DNA from: Artemisia argyi
Lineage: Eukaryota; Streptophyta; Magnoliopsida; Asterales; Asteraceae
Direction: 5' to 3'
Assembly: GCA_030686995.1 (NCBI GenBank)
Contig: CM060681.1
Coordinates: forward strand, 160,908,333 to 160,972,332
Length of the DNA stretch: 64,000 nt
Position numbers and translations under genes: made by a program. The notes beneath the pieces were generated by a model. That model searched no databases. It saw only the letters and a program-made list of their open reading frames with translations, and had not been told where the DNA came from. The stretch's first letter is position 1. Every line of letters starts with the position of its first letter. Shown piece after piece: positions 30,562-42,189 of this stretch.

Positions 30562-31596
30562 TTTTTTGTACATGAATGATGTTCATTTGACCAATTGACA
30601 GATTGTTTCATATAATTATTGTTACTTATGGCCATTTCTATATATATGGCCCATGGTGCTAAGTAGCAAAATGTCTGATATATGTGTGTTTTTGTGTGTA
30701 AAAGACAATGAATCAATGAGCACTATGTTTTGCTACTAGTCTACGAAAGAAATTGTAGTTTTAAAGTCATAACCATCTCCAAGTTGGCCTAGTGGTAAGG
30801 TGTCCCAAAGTCTTAGAAACCAGAATTCAAACCTTGAGGGGTGAACTATCTGATGGCTAGGAATAAGGTTGGAAATGGTCACAAGAATACCAGTTAAACA
30901 ATGTACATCATATCCAAAAAGGCTCGACTTCCCCTGAACATGAGCAGTCTTTTTCTCGGTTTATGGTGCATATCCAAGTTAGGATCAGGATGGTTACAGT
31001 TGATCGTCACATGCTTCCATTATTAAGGATCTTATTATGAAGTGTTCTATCTCAGGACACTTTTGTGGATATAAGCAACCGAAAAAATGTCAAATGTTTT
31101 GCATCTACAAAGTAACAGTGTTTTGATCGGATCAGCTATTCTACATTCTTAGGCATTTATTTGTGTTTTGATCCGTCTGTTAATCAATTTGCTAATTTAT
31201 ATTGTTTCAAATTAGATATTCTTTATAAAAAACAACATAAAATATAATCCTTTATAGCAATTTATTCTCGTAACATAGGTGGAGAATATGGGTTTATGGT
31301 AAAGTGGGTAAGAACAAGAACAAGTAGTATGCTCTTTTTGACCCAATTGGTTGCAAAGTTATTGGCCAGTGGCCCAGTGCACATTTGAAAAGGTATAAGG
31401 TGTTTAATGCAATTATGGTCAAGTTGAACCTTCATTGGAGAGGGTTTTGCCACGCAATAGGCCCAAGTGTCATTGTCTTTAATGGACCATGGTCCCATTC
31501 TAGCATTAATGTCTTTTCCTCCGTATACTTTACTCCATATTTGGCATGTTCATACACAACCAAAAAATTAAAATAAACCACAGCTACCACCTTTAG
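30562..31596 (+). other. Region downstream of the TOE1-like gene, with a SINE-like head
   Basis: The first 150 bases are the probable 3' UTR. At 30783-30845 GTTGGCCTAGTGGTAAGG and AATTCAAACCT resemble pol III A and B boxes about 30 bases apart, suggesting the head of a tRNA-derived SINE. From 31250 to 31596 I see no gene; short frames there lack any recognisable motif. Confidence 0.45.
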
Positions 31597-31605
31597 AAAA
31601 TTATA

Positions 31606-34224
31606 GAGTAAATTACATGGTTGGTCCCTGTGGTTTGTATAAAGTAACAAGTTTCGTCCCTACCTTTTAAAAGTTGCATGGTTAGTCCCTAAGTACGTAA
31701 ACAAATAACACCACTGGTCCTTTGGTTTAACTAGTGTTAACTAAGGTTAGTTAAAATTTACAAGTTAGCCCCTTTTGGTTAAATAGCGCTGCATCGTTAA
31801 TCCTTTGGTTAAATAGCGCTGCATCGTTAATCCTTTGGTTAAATAACGCTGCATCGTTAATCCTTTTAACGTTTTCGCCCGTTTTTGTCCGTTTTTTTTA
31901 CGTTTTCGCCCGGTTTTGTTCGTTTTTTTTGTTTTCGCCCGTTTTTGTCTGGTTTTTTTACGTTTTCGACCGTTTTTGTCCGTTTTTTTTACGTTTTCGC
32001 CCGTTTTTGACCGTTTTTTTTTACGTTTTCGCCCGTTTTTGTCCGTTTTTTTTTTGTTTTCGCCCGTTTTTGACCTTTTTTTTTACGTTTTCGCCCGTTT
32101 TTGTCCGTTTTTTTTTGTTTTCGCCCCGTTTTTGTCCATTTTTTTTTGTTTTCGCCCCGTTTTTGTCCCTTTTTTTTACGTTTTCACACGTTTTTGTCCG
32201 TTTTTTTTGTTTTCGCCCGCTTTTGTCCGTTTTTTTTTTGTTTTCACCCGTTTTTTTACGTTTTCGCACGTTTTCGCCCTTTTTGTCCGTTTTTTTTTTT
32301 GTTTTCGCCCGTTTTTGACCGTTTTTTTTACGTTTTCGCCCGTTTTTGTCCGTTTTTGACCGTTTTTTTTTAACGTTTTCGCCCGTTTTTGTCCCTTTTT
32401 TTTTTGTTTTCGTTCGTTTTTGTCCATTTTTTTTAGGTTTTCGCCCATTTTCTTTCATTTTCATACATTTTTGTCCGTTTTTTTTTACGTTTTCGCCCGT
32501 TTTTTTCCGTTTTTTTTACGTTTTCGCCCGTTTTTTTCCGTTTTTTTTTCCGTTTTCGCCCGTTTAGAAAAAATATTTTAGAAATATATTGGGGTAAAAA
32601 AAAGTTTCTAAAATATATTTTTCGAAAAATATATTTTAGAAAAAATATTTTAGAAAAAATATTTTTTTTTACCCAATTTTTTTTCGAAAAATATATTTTA
32701 GAAACTTTTTTTTACCCAATTTTTTTTTCGAAAAATATATTTTAGAAACTTTTTTTTACGCCAAACTTTTTTTCCAAAAATGTATTTTAGAAACTTTTTT
32801 TTACCCAATTTTATTTTTCGAAAAATATATTTTAGAAACTTTTTTTTACGCCAAACTTTTTTTCCAAAAATATATTTTAGAAACTTTTTTTTACCCAAAT
32901 TTTTTTTTCGAAAAATATATTTTAGAAAAAATATTTTTTTACCCAAATTTTTTTTTCAAAAAATATATTTTAGAAACCTTTTTTTACCCAATTTTTTTTT
33001 CGAAAATATTTTTTTCGATGATTATTTAAAAAAAATTGAAAATTATATTTAGACAAAAGACGGACGAAAATGTAAAAAAAAAATGGACAAAAATGGGCGA
33101 AAACATAAACAAATGGAAAAAAACGGATGAAAACGTAAAAAAACGGAAAAAACGGGCGAAAACGTAAAAAAAACGGACAAAAACGGGCGAAAACGTAAAA
33201 AAAAACGGACAAAAACGTATGAAAATGAAAGCAAATGGGCGAAAACGTAAAAAAATAGACAAAAACGGACGAAAACAAAAAAAAGGGACAAAAACGGGCG
33301 AAAACGTAAAAAAAACGGGCGAAAACAAAAAAAAACGGACAAAAACGGGCGAAAACGTAAAAAAAGGGTCAAAAACGGGCGAAAACAAAAAAAAACGGAC
33401 AGAAACGGGCGAAAACGTAAAAAAAACGGACAAAAACAGGCGAAAACAAAAAAAAACGGACAAAAGCGGGCGAAAACAAAAAAAAAAACGGACAAAAAAG
33501 TGTGAAAACGCAATAAAAACGGACAAAAACGGGCGAAAACAAAAAAAATGGACAAAAACGGGCGAAAACATAAAAAAACGGACAAAAACGGGCGAAAACA
33601 AAAAAAAAACGGACAAAAACGGGCGAAAACGTAAAAAAAAAGACAAAAACGGGCGAAAACAAAAAAAAAAACGGACAAAAACGGGCGAAAACGTAAAAAA
33701 AAACGGACTAAAACGGGCGAAAACAAAAAAAAAGGACAAAAACGGGTGAAAACGTAAAAAAAACGGACAAAAACGGGCGAAAAAAAAAAAACGGTCGAAA
33801 ACAAAAAAAAAAAATGGGACAAAAACGGGCGAAAACGTAAAAAAAACAGACAAAAACAGGCGAAAACAAAAAAAAAAACGGACAAAAATGGGCGAAAACG
33901 TAAAAAAAAGGACAAAAAAGGGCGAAAACAAAAAAGAACGGACAAAAACGGGCAAAAACGTAAAAAAAATGGACAAAAACGGACGAAAACGTTAAAAGGA
34001 TTAACGATGCAGCGCTATTTAGCCAAAGGATTAACGATGCAGCGCTATTTAACCAAAGGGGGCTAACTTGTAAATTTTAACTAACCTAGTTAACACCAGT
34101 TAAACCAAGGGACCTGTGGTGTTATTTGTTTACGCACTTAGGGACTAACCATGCAACTTTTAAAAGAGAGGGACGAAACTTGTTACTTTGTATAAACCAC
34201 AGGGACCAACCATGTAATTTACTC
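31606..34224. mobile_element. Giant foldback element, Mutator-like (9-bp target duplication)
   Basis: Perfect 9-bp direct repeats AAAATTATA flank the element (31597-31605 and 34225-34233). Termini are inverted: GAGTAAATTACATGGTTGG on the left and its complement on the right. Each arm has an outer unique part of about 240-260 bases and short repeats of GCGCTGCATCGTTAATCC (three left, two right). Next comes an array of about 700-930 bases built on TTTTTTACGTTTTCGCCCG and TTTTTGTCCG, inverted between arms. The centre (32566-33050) is a separate array around AAATATATTTTAGAAAC. There is no coding capacity: the long frames in the arrays are artefacts of the repeat period. TIR length and 9-bp duplication fit a Mutator-type foldback. 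Confidence 0.85.
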
Positions 34225-34353
34225 AAAATTATAAATGTAGACAGGTGGACCTAGAGGGTTCCGGGGTGCACGGGAATCAAATAGAATTTTGTCGCGTAAT
34301 GTAAATTTTCACTAAAAATTTTGATTTATCCAAAATGAACCTTATCAAAAAAT

Positions 34354-34589
34354 GAGAGAACTGCAAAATACATCCCTGTGGTTTACAGGTTTTGCCATCC
34401 TACATCCCTGTCAGAAACTTTTGGCAAGATACATCCCCCGTTAGGCAAACGTTTGCCACTATACATCCCTCGTTAGGAATAAGGACTAACGGTGCGAATT
34501 TTTCCACCGTTATCTCTTAACGAGACAGAAAATATTACACCGTTAGCCCTCGTTAGCCAAACGTTTGCACCGTTAGTCCTCTTTTTTAG

Positions 34590-34623
<34 letters not shown>

Positions 34624-35436
34624 TAAAAAAAACTAAAAAAATTTAAAATTAAAAAAAAAAAAAGGAAAAAAATTTCAAAAATTAATTTTTTTTAAAGTTT
34701 ATATTTTTTAAAAATGCGTATTTTTAAAAAAAATATTTTTTTTTATAAAAATTAATTTTTTTAAAAAAAATTAATGTTTTTATAAAAAAAAATTTAATTT
34801 TTTTTTTCGCAAATATTATTTTTTTAAAAAAATTTTGATTTTTTTTTTAAATATTAACTTAAAAAAAATTAATTTTTTAAATGTTTTTCCTTTTTTTATT
34901 TTTTTTTAAATGCGTATTTATAAAAAAAAAATTAATTTTTTTTTCGCAAATATTAGTTTTTTTTTTTTAAATTTGATTTTTTTTTAAATATAAACTTTAA
35001 AAAAAAATAATTTTTAAAACTTTTTTCCTTTTTTTTAATATTTTTAAAAAATGCGTGTCTATAATTTTTTTTTTCGCAAATATTTTTTTTTTTTTTTTTT
35101 AATTTGATTTTTTTTAAATGTTAACTTAAAAAAAAAATTTAAGATTTTTTTTCCTTTTTTTTTTAATTTTAACTTTTTTTTTTTAATTAATTTTTTTTTT
35201 CTAAAAAAGAGGACTAACGGTGCAAACGTTTGGCTAACGAGGGCTAACGGTGTAATATTTTCTGTCTCGTTAAGAGATAACGGTGGAAAAATTCGCACCG
35301 TTAGTCCTTATTCCTAACGAGGGATGTATAGTGGCAAACGTTTGCCTAACGGGGGATGTATCTTGCCAAAAGTTTCTGACAGGGATGTAAGATGACAAAA
35401 CCTATAAACCACAGGGATGTATTTTGCAGTTCTCTC
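34354..35436. mobile_element. Second foldback element, Mutator-like (9-bp target duplication)
   Basis: Perfect 9-bp duplications TCAAAAAAT lie at 34345-34353 and 35437-35445. Termini are GAGAGAACTGC and GCAGTTCTCTC. The inverted arms are about 230 bases each and nearly identical, with GCACCGTTAGTCC-type motifs. The centre (about 34590-35200) is almost pure A/T homopolymer runs. There is no gene. It lies 121 bases from the first foldback. Confidence 0.85.
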
Positions 35437-35503
35437 TCAAAAAATTATGTCACGTAAATACTTGTTTTATTTAATTAGTTAACTAATCTATTAAAAAAGA
35501 ATA

Positions 35504-36051
35504 TGTAAAAATGGTAACAAAACTACTAACATAATTGATTAATCACTCAACCAACCACCATTTGGTGATCTTTTCTTTTGTTACAACTATAAACATTGAA
35601 GACTTGTCCCCAAATGGATGCAAGCCAGACACAATACAAAGAAATAATGATAGTCCCTCTAATATGTGCTATCTACAACCACTCACACTCTAAAACCAAA
35701 CCCAGTAATCTAAACAATACTATAAACCCAGAAACCAATCTATCAGATCAAGTAGATCTTGATCTGATCAATACAACTATCAAACTTAAACTAGAAACCC
35801 AGAAGAACAATTATCAACCATAAGAGAGAGAGTAATGAGAGAAAACTGCGTGTAAACTTTGATCAAAGTATTAGTTATGAAACCTTAGCTCGCAAGAGAG
35901 CTTATATAGCCAGTAGTTACAAACTAACCCCTACACAATAAGAAAACAACAAACTAGACCAAAAGTTAGGATATGTAAAATCTTATAAGAAAAACTTACA
36001 TAATAAGTCCCTCAAGTATCATAAGTTTGGCAAAACACTTTTATTTCAATA
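35504..36051 (-). repeat. 3' LTR of the first Copia element
   Basis: Direct copy of 41327-41875 with few differences. Its short frame at 35596-35823 also occurs in the other LTR and looks incidental. Confidence 0.92.
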
Positions 36052-36064
36052 CCCTCCCTCAAAC

Positions 36065-38807
36065 TTATGATACAAAAAGATTTACCATGCCCAGTTTTTT
36101 AACCAAATAACCATGTTGCACAGAGTCAAGAGCTTTTGTCAAAATATCAGCAGTTTGTTCTTTTGACCCAATGTTCACAGTTTTAATAAGCCTAGATGCA
36201 ACTTTTTCTCTAACCAAATGCACATCTATATCAAAATGTTTGGTTTTCTCATGCATAACAGGATTGGCTGCAATTTGAACAGCAGACCTATTATCACAAA
36301 ACAATTCTACTGGAATTAACTCAGTTTCACCCAGATCAGTTAAAACTTTCAAAATCCACATGACTTCACAAGTAGCAGAAGCCATGCATCTATATTTAGT
36401 CTCAGCAGATGACTTGGACAGAGTAGCTTGTTTTTTACTCTTCCAGGACACCAAATTATTATTAACAAACATACAATACCCAGAAACTGACTTTCTAGTA
36501 ATAGGACACTTAGCCCAATCAGAATCAGAGAAAGCAGTCACTTTAAACCCATTCTGAGCTTTATTAAACCCAATACCATAACCAGGAGCAAGTTTCAAAT
36601 ATCTAAGAACTCTTAAACCAGTATCATAATGAGATTGCAAAGGAGCATGCATATGTTGGCTAAGACAATGAACAACATAAGAAATATCTGGTCTAGTCAA
36701 AATAAGATAAATCAATTTCCCCACTAACTTTTGATAAGCAACAATATTCTTAAGATACTTATCATTATTAGTTTCCTTATGAGCTAGAACAATATTCTCA
36801 GGTAATGGTGTTGAAACAGGCCTACATGCAAGTAATCCAAACTCATGCAACGACTCAATACAATAATTCCTTTGATTCAAACAAAGACCAGGTTTAGTTT
36901 TTAAGACTTCAATTCCAAGAAAGTATTTCAACTCTCCTAAATCTTTAATCTTAAATTTATTCTTCAAAAACACTTTAAACTGTTCAAGTTCATTTTCACA
37001 ATTTCCAATAATAACAAGATCATCAACATAGACAAGTAAAAACAACACAGTATCATTCTTCCTTCTAATGAACAAAGAATGATCATTCTTAGATTGTTCA
37101 AACCCAGCTTCAAACAAGGCTTCAGACAATTTTTGGTTCCATTGTCTAGGAGCCTGTTTGAGTCCATATAGAGATTTTTTCAACTTATAAACTTTGTTAC
37201 CATCTTCTTTAAGGTATCCTGGAGGAGGAATCATGCATACTTCCTCCTTAAGGTCCCCATATAAGAAAGCATTATTAACATCCATTCGAAAAAATTTCCA
37301 ATCCTTTTGAACTGCAAGACTTATCAAACATCTTACAGTCCCCATTTTGACTACAGGACTAAAAGTTTCCTCATAATCTATACCTTCTTTTTGACCATAA
37401 CCTTTAGCAACAACCCTAGCTTTATACCTTTCCACTTCATCAGTAGACTTGTACTTAATTTTCCAAACCCATTTACTACCAATAGCATTTCTACCAATAG
37501 GTAACTCAACAACCTCCCAAGTATCATTTTCAAGTAAAGCATGCATTTCTTCATTCATAGCATTTTTCCAATTAACATTTTTACTAGCCTCCTTATAAGA
37601 AGAAGGCTCAGCAGTCTTATTTAAATTGGACACAAAACAACAATTTTTAGCACTTAACAAACAATGATTGGCATACTTGTTAAGACCATATCTAACCTTA
37701 GAATCAAGCACATAATCATTTAACTTGGCAGGCAACTTAGAAGGTCTACTAGATCTCCTATGACTTCCTTCCTCAATTTCATTTTCAAACACATTTTGAA
37801 AAATAGGAACCTCTAAATCTGGATCAGAACTTCCCTCAGAATAATAATTGTCATCTAAAGGAGTTGCAGAAGTGACATCATGTCCAGGTGGCTGAGTACT
37901 ATTACCAGGTATTAGATATTGTATCTGTTCAAGATTACCTAGATCCAAAGAGTCCACAGCCTCATCTGGTTGATGTGTTCTACCTTCTCTACCAGCAGAT
38001 GTATTTCCTTCATGAAAATCATCATTGGGAGAGGGACCAGGAGTTTCAGGTGAAGTTTTAGACTCACTATCAATAGACTCAAAAAAGTTTAATGTTGTTA
38101 CTTCATTTTCAGACTCAGAAGGCAAACTTTGACTCATTTTGAAAGGAAAAACTGTTTCATAAAACTTAACATCCCTAGAATATAAGATAGACCTGTTTTC
38201 AAGACTCAACAGCTTATATGCCTTTTTTCCACTGGCATACCCAATCAATACACATTTTTCAGACTTAGAAGAAAATTTGTCAGATCCTTTTAAAATAACA
38301 GCAAAACACAAACACCCAAAACTCCTTAAATGGGACAAATTTGGTTCCTTGTTGTATACCAATGAAAAAGGTGACTTACCATTTAAAACAGAGGAAGGAA
38401 GCCTGTTAATCAAATAAGTAGCAGTTAACACACAATCAGACGAAAACACAAGAGGAATCCCTCCCTGAAACATAAGACTTCTGGCAACATTCAAAAGATG
38501 TCTATGTTTCCTTTCTGCTATACAATTCTGCTGGTGTATATGCACAAGTTGTTAGATGTATGATTCCCATAGCACTAATAAAGTCAGACATCTTATTATT
38601 CACAAATTCAGTACCATTGTCAGACCTTATGATCTTAATATTTTTCTCAAATTGAGTTAAAACAAGATTGTAAAACTTAACAAACATTCCAAAAACTTCA
38701 TCTTTGGTTTTAAGCATATACACCCAGACAGACCTGCTATAGTCATCAACAATAGTCAGAAAATACCTAAAACCCTCCCTGCTAATCACTCTATAAGGCC
38801 CCCACAC
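36065..38807 (-). pseudogene. Copia integrase C-terminal part, reverse transcriptase and RNase H
   Basis: The integrase core begins at 38807 with WGPYRVISREG, TIVDDYSRSVWVY (first catalytic Asp just upstream in LDVWGP) and RSDNGTEF. A one-base shift in the overlap at 38502-38545 moves the rest into the next frame, where NCIAERKHRHLLN supplies the catalytic Glu. From 38545 to 36065 the frame is open for 826 codons: a Ser/Pro-rich linker, then RT2-type reverse transcriptase (SKWVWKIKYK, YVDDLVIIG active site, KYFLGIEV). RNase H follows (FSDSDWAKCP, SSAETKYR, FCDNRSAV), ending GYLVKKLGMVNLFVS. The reverse transcriptase and RNase H look intact; only the integrase junction is broken. Confidence 0.9.
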
Positions 38808-38875
38808 ATCAAGATGTATAAGTTGCCCAAAAACAGTGGACTTATTTTCACTTAAAGGAAAAGAATCCTGGTTTA

Positions 38876-40591
38876 TTAAGCCTTATGACAAACTTCACAA
38901 GGACCTTCATGATTAACATTAGTCAGATTTAAAGAACCTTTTAATAATTTCAAAACCTTATTAGCAGGATGACCCAACCTGTTATGCCAGACCTCTTTAG
39001 ACACATAATACACACAAAACTCACTCTGATTAGTCATAGCAAGACAAGAAGGTCCCTTATCAAATATGTACAACCCACCAAACTCACTACCAGTCCCCAG
39101 AACACTCTGCTTTTTCAAATCTTGAATATAACATGTAGTTTCATCAAAACCAACAGTAAGTTTACTATCCTTAATCATTTTATGAACAGACAATAAGCTC
39201 ACAGAATATTCAAGAACAACAAGCACATCAAACAAAACCACATTATTATTCAATCTTAAGTTTCCAACATGTGTTATTTTAGCCAAAGTACCATTAGGGT
39301 GTCCAACTGTAAGTTTTAGATCAGATATATCAACAACACCAAACATTTTTTCTGTATTATTTGTCATATGTTGATTAGCACCTGAGTCAATTATCCACCC
39401 CAAATGATAGCTGACTCCATTTAATTTGACTTTAGCACAAAAAAACTTATAAAAATGTTGATTAAAGAAAACATTACAGTTAAAGAAAGAACATGAGGCA
39501 CTACCTGCCATAGTGGCATTAGCAGAAGTACCAGTATTATCATTCAAAAGATTCATCAACTTCATAACCTGTTCATTAGTGAAAGAAACAGTACCACTAT
39601 TCTTCCCATCAACATTAATCCCAGATACACCCTTAGCCTCAACATTATTATTCTTATTATTATTAAAACCAGTTTCAAGCTTCAGGTTAGGATTCTTTTT
39701 AAAACCAGGAGGATAGCCAATAATTTCAAAACACCTCTCAATAGTATGTCCTTTTAACCCACAATGTTTACATATCAAACTATCATAATTTCCTCTATTA
39801 TTAGAGTTATTACCAGACCAGTTGTTATTATTAGAATTTCTTCTGTTATTATTATTCATATTAGGTCTAGACACAAATGCAGAAACCTGAGGCTTCTCAT
39901 ATTTCACAGAAGTGGTAGGAATCCCTCTATGGGATTCTTCCCAAGAAATGATGACAAAAGCATCCTTAACCCCAGGAAGAACCTCCCTAGTCAGAATGCT
40001 ACTCCTAATGGGCTGATAAATGTCATCAAGACCCATCAAGAATTGCATCAACTTCAACAATTTTCCATGATCATTCAATTCAATTCTAGCCTCACAAACA
40101 CAATCAGGTAGCTTAGTAAGAATATCAAACTCTCTCCACAGAGAACTCAACTTATGAAAATATTCAGAAACAGGTAAACCACCTTGTTTAAAAGTATTAA
40201 TCTTTTGTAACAAATTGAAAACAACAGACCCGTCAATTCTATCATATGTATCCTTTAATTCTTTCTAAACACTAGCAGCATTATCAGAAAACACATGACC
40301 AAGATATACATCTTGGGATAAAGAAGTAAGAATCCAATTAAGAACAACTGCATTACACCTGTCTCACTGGGCTTCCAGTAAGGGACTAGCAGCATAAGCA
40401 GTTCTAACACAACTACCATCAAGAAAACCCATCTTATTTTTAATCTGCATAGCAAGTTTAATAGCACTAGACCACACCCTATAATTCTCAACACCAGACA
40501 GTTTAATACTGACAATAGAAGCACAATTAGAATCATTAGGTTGCAGATGCAGAGGATTACTCTGATCCAAACTACTAATCATAATAGCCAT
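38876..40591 (-). pseudogene. Copia gag, zinc knuckle, protease and pre-integrase domain
   Basis: I place the start at the Met of MAIMISSLDQSN (40591). Gag shows LSGVENYRVWSSAIKLAM and GFLDGSC, the usual UBN2/retrotran-gag N terminus. In-frame stops occur at 40364-40366 (TGA) and 40265-40267 (TAG). From 40213 the frame is open: LQKINTFKQGGLPVSEYFHK, an Asn-rich linker, one zinc knuckle CKHCGLKGHTIERC, the protease loop WIIDSGANQHMT, and the GAG-pre-integrase motif VWHNRLGHPANKVL with CEVCHKA. It stops at 38876, where a small indel and stops separate it from the integrase core at 38807. Confidence 0.88.
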
Positions 40592-41314
40592 AATGAAACA
40601 GAGAAAAGAACAACTAAACAAACATAAGGAAAAACCAAAAAAAAAACAAATAATCAATCAATAACCAGTTACAACTATCAGGTAAAACAGAAACTAACAA
40701 ATCAAGAAACCACCAAACCACAACTTCCAAGACTGCCCAATTCCTATCCTCCTTCGACCTAGACACAACAGACTGAAAAATAAAACTAATGCTACACAAT
40801 TTACACCCAAGAGTCACCAAATGCCCAGCAGAGCAGACTGGGACAGACCAGAGCAGGCTTCCGTACCAATCAATGTTGGCAGGTCAAGATGTTAGTCTGT
40901 CCGTTTGCACCCACTCTTACTGAAGCACATGTCTCTTAAGAGAAAAAAATACTTACAGAGATTATAACGAAACCATCAGCGGAATAACAAGCAATAAACT
41001 CTAAATTCACTTAGTCTAGAGTAATTGCCACCAAGGAACAACCCAATCGAACCACATATCCTCCAGAAACATAAACCCCCAATAATCCAATTAGGGTTTC
41101 AACAAAAAACCACCAAGATTGCAATAAATTGCAACCAAACACCACCAAACCGATCAAGAACAAAAACCCCCAAAATCTAGGGTTTTAATAAAAAAACCCT
41201 AAATCTTCAATTGATACTACCAGCTTACAATTAAACCCAAATCCAGCAAGATTCAACAATAAAAACGTCGAATCCACTAAATCTTAACCAAGAACCAACC
41301 AATCAAAGCCTAAA

Positions 41315-41326
41315 GCTCTGATACCA
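41315..41326 (-). promoter_or_regulatory. Primer binding site of the first Copia element
   Basis: TGGTATCAGAGC on the minus strand directly follows the LTR end TTTTTACA. It matches the initiator methionine tRNA 3' end. Confidence 0.9.
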
Positions 41327-41875
41327 TGTAAAAATGGTAACAAAACTACTAACACAACTGATTAATCACCCAACCAACCACCCCTTGGTGATCTTTTCTT
41401 TTATTACAACTATAAACACTGAAGACTTATCCCCAAATGGATGCAAGCTAGATACAATACAAAGAAATAATGATAGTCCTCTAATAGGTGCTATCTACAA
41501 CCACTCACACTCTAAAACCAAACCCAGTAACATAAACAATAATATAAACCCAGAAACCAATCTATCAGATCAAGTAGATCTTGATCTGATCAATACAACT
41601 ATCAAACTTAAACTAGAAACCCAGAAGAACAGATATCAACCACAAGCGAGAGAGAGTAATGAGAGAAAACTGCGTGTAAACTTTGATCAAAGTATTAGTT
41701 ATGAAACCCTAGCTCGCAAGAGAGCTTATATAGCCAGCAGTTACAAACTAACCCCTGCACAATAAGAAAACAACAAACTAGACCAAAAGTTAGGATAAGT
41801 AAAATCTTATAAGAAAAACTTACAATAGAAGTCCCTCAAGTATTATAAGTTTGGCAAAACACTTTTATTTCAATA
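41327..41875 (-). repeat. 5' LTR of the first Copia element
   Basis: Direct copy of the left LTR, followed by target duplication GAATA at 41876-41880. It contains the element promoter; no single TATA box stands out. Confidence 0.92.
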
Positions 41876-42048
41876 GAATATCATCAAAACCCAATATTCC
41901 TAAAAGGCCAATATACATGTTTAGATCAAAAAGTTTAATTAAATAAACAAAGCCGATTATACATTGTTTTAGTTAGAAGAAAAATAATGTTACTTACCAA
42001 TCCATTGTTGACGTCAAGGGTTTTGATCACTAATTTGCTAAAAGGTTT

Positions 42049-42050
<2 letters not shown>

Positions 42051-42093
<43 letters not shown>
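42051..42093. repeat. (TA)n microsatellite
   Basis: Pure alternating TA of about 43 bases between the Copia element and the hAT-derived pseudogene. Nothing else is seen in 41881-42189. Confidence 0.95.
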
Positions 42094-42097
<4 letters not shown>

Positions 42098-42189
42098 TCT
42101 AATATTTTTACTTCTGAGTTGCATTGCATATAAATGTATATTAATCGTTAATTTTTAGTCAATAGTGAACCACTAATTTTCTAATTATA

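Larger units (their letters stand above)
35504..41875 (-). mobile_element. Copia LTR retrotransposon with both LTRs and target duplication
   Basis: LTRs are 35504-36051 (548 bp) and 41327-41875 (549 bp), nearly identical. The target duplication GAATA is at 35499-35503 and 41876-41880. The PBS for initiator Met tRNA (TGGTATCAGAGC on the minus strand) is at 41315-41326, adjacent to the LTR. A purine tract (GAGGGAGGG on the minus strand) precedes the 3' LTR. Gene order gag, protease, integrase, reverse transcriptase, RNase H is Copia order. Duplication and tract both place the outer LTR edge at TATTGAAAT rather than the usual TG start. Coding is broken at several points. The high LTR identity suggests a fairly recent insertion. 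Confidence 0.92.

Noticed and set aside
31916..33976. Long Phe/Val/Arg-rich and Lys/Asn/Gly-rich open frames in several overlapping frames
   Set aside because: They are translations of the foldback's short tandem array; the same length is open in several frames on both strands, with no domain.
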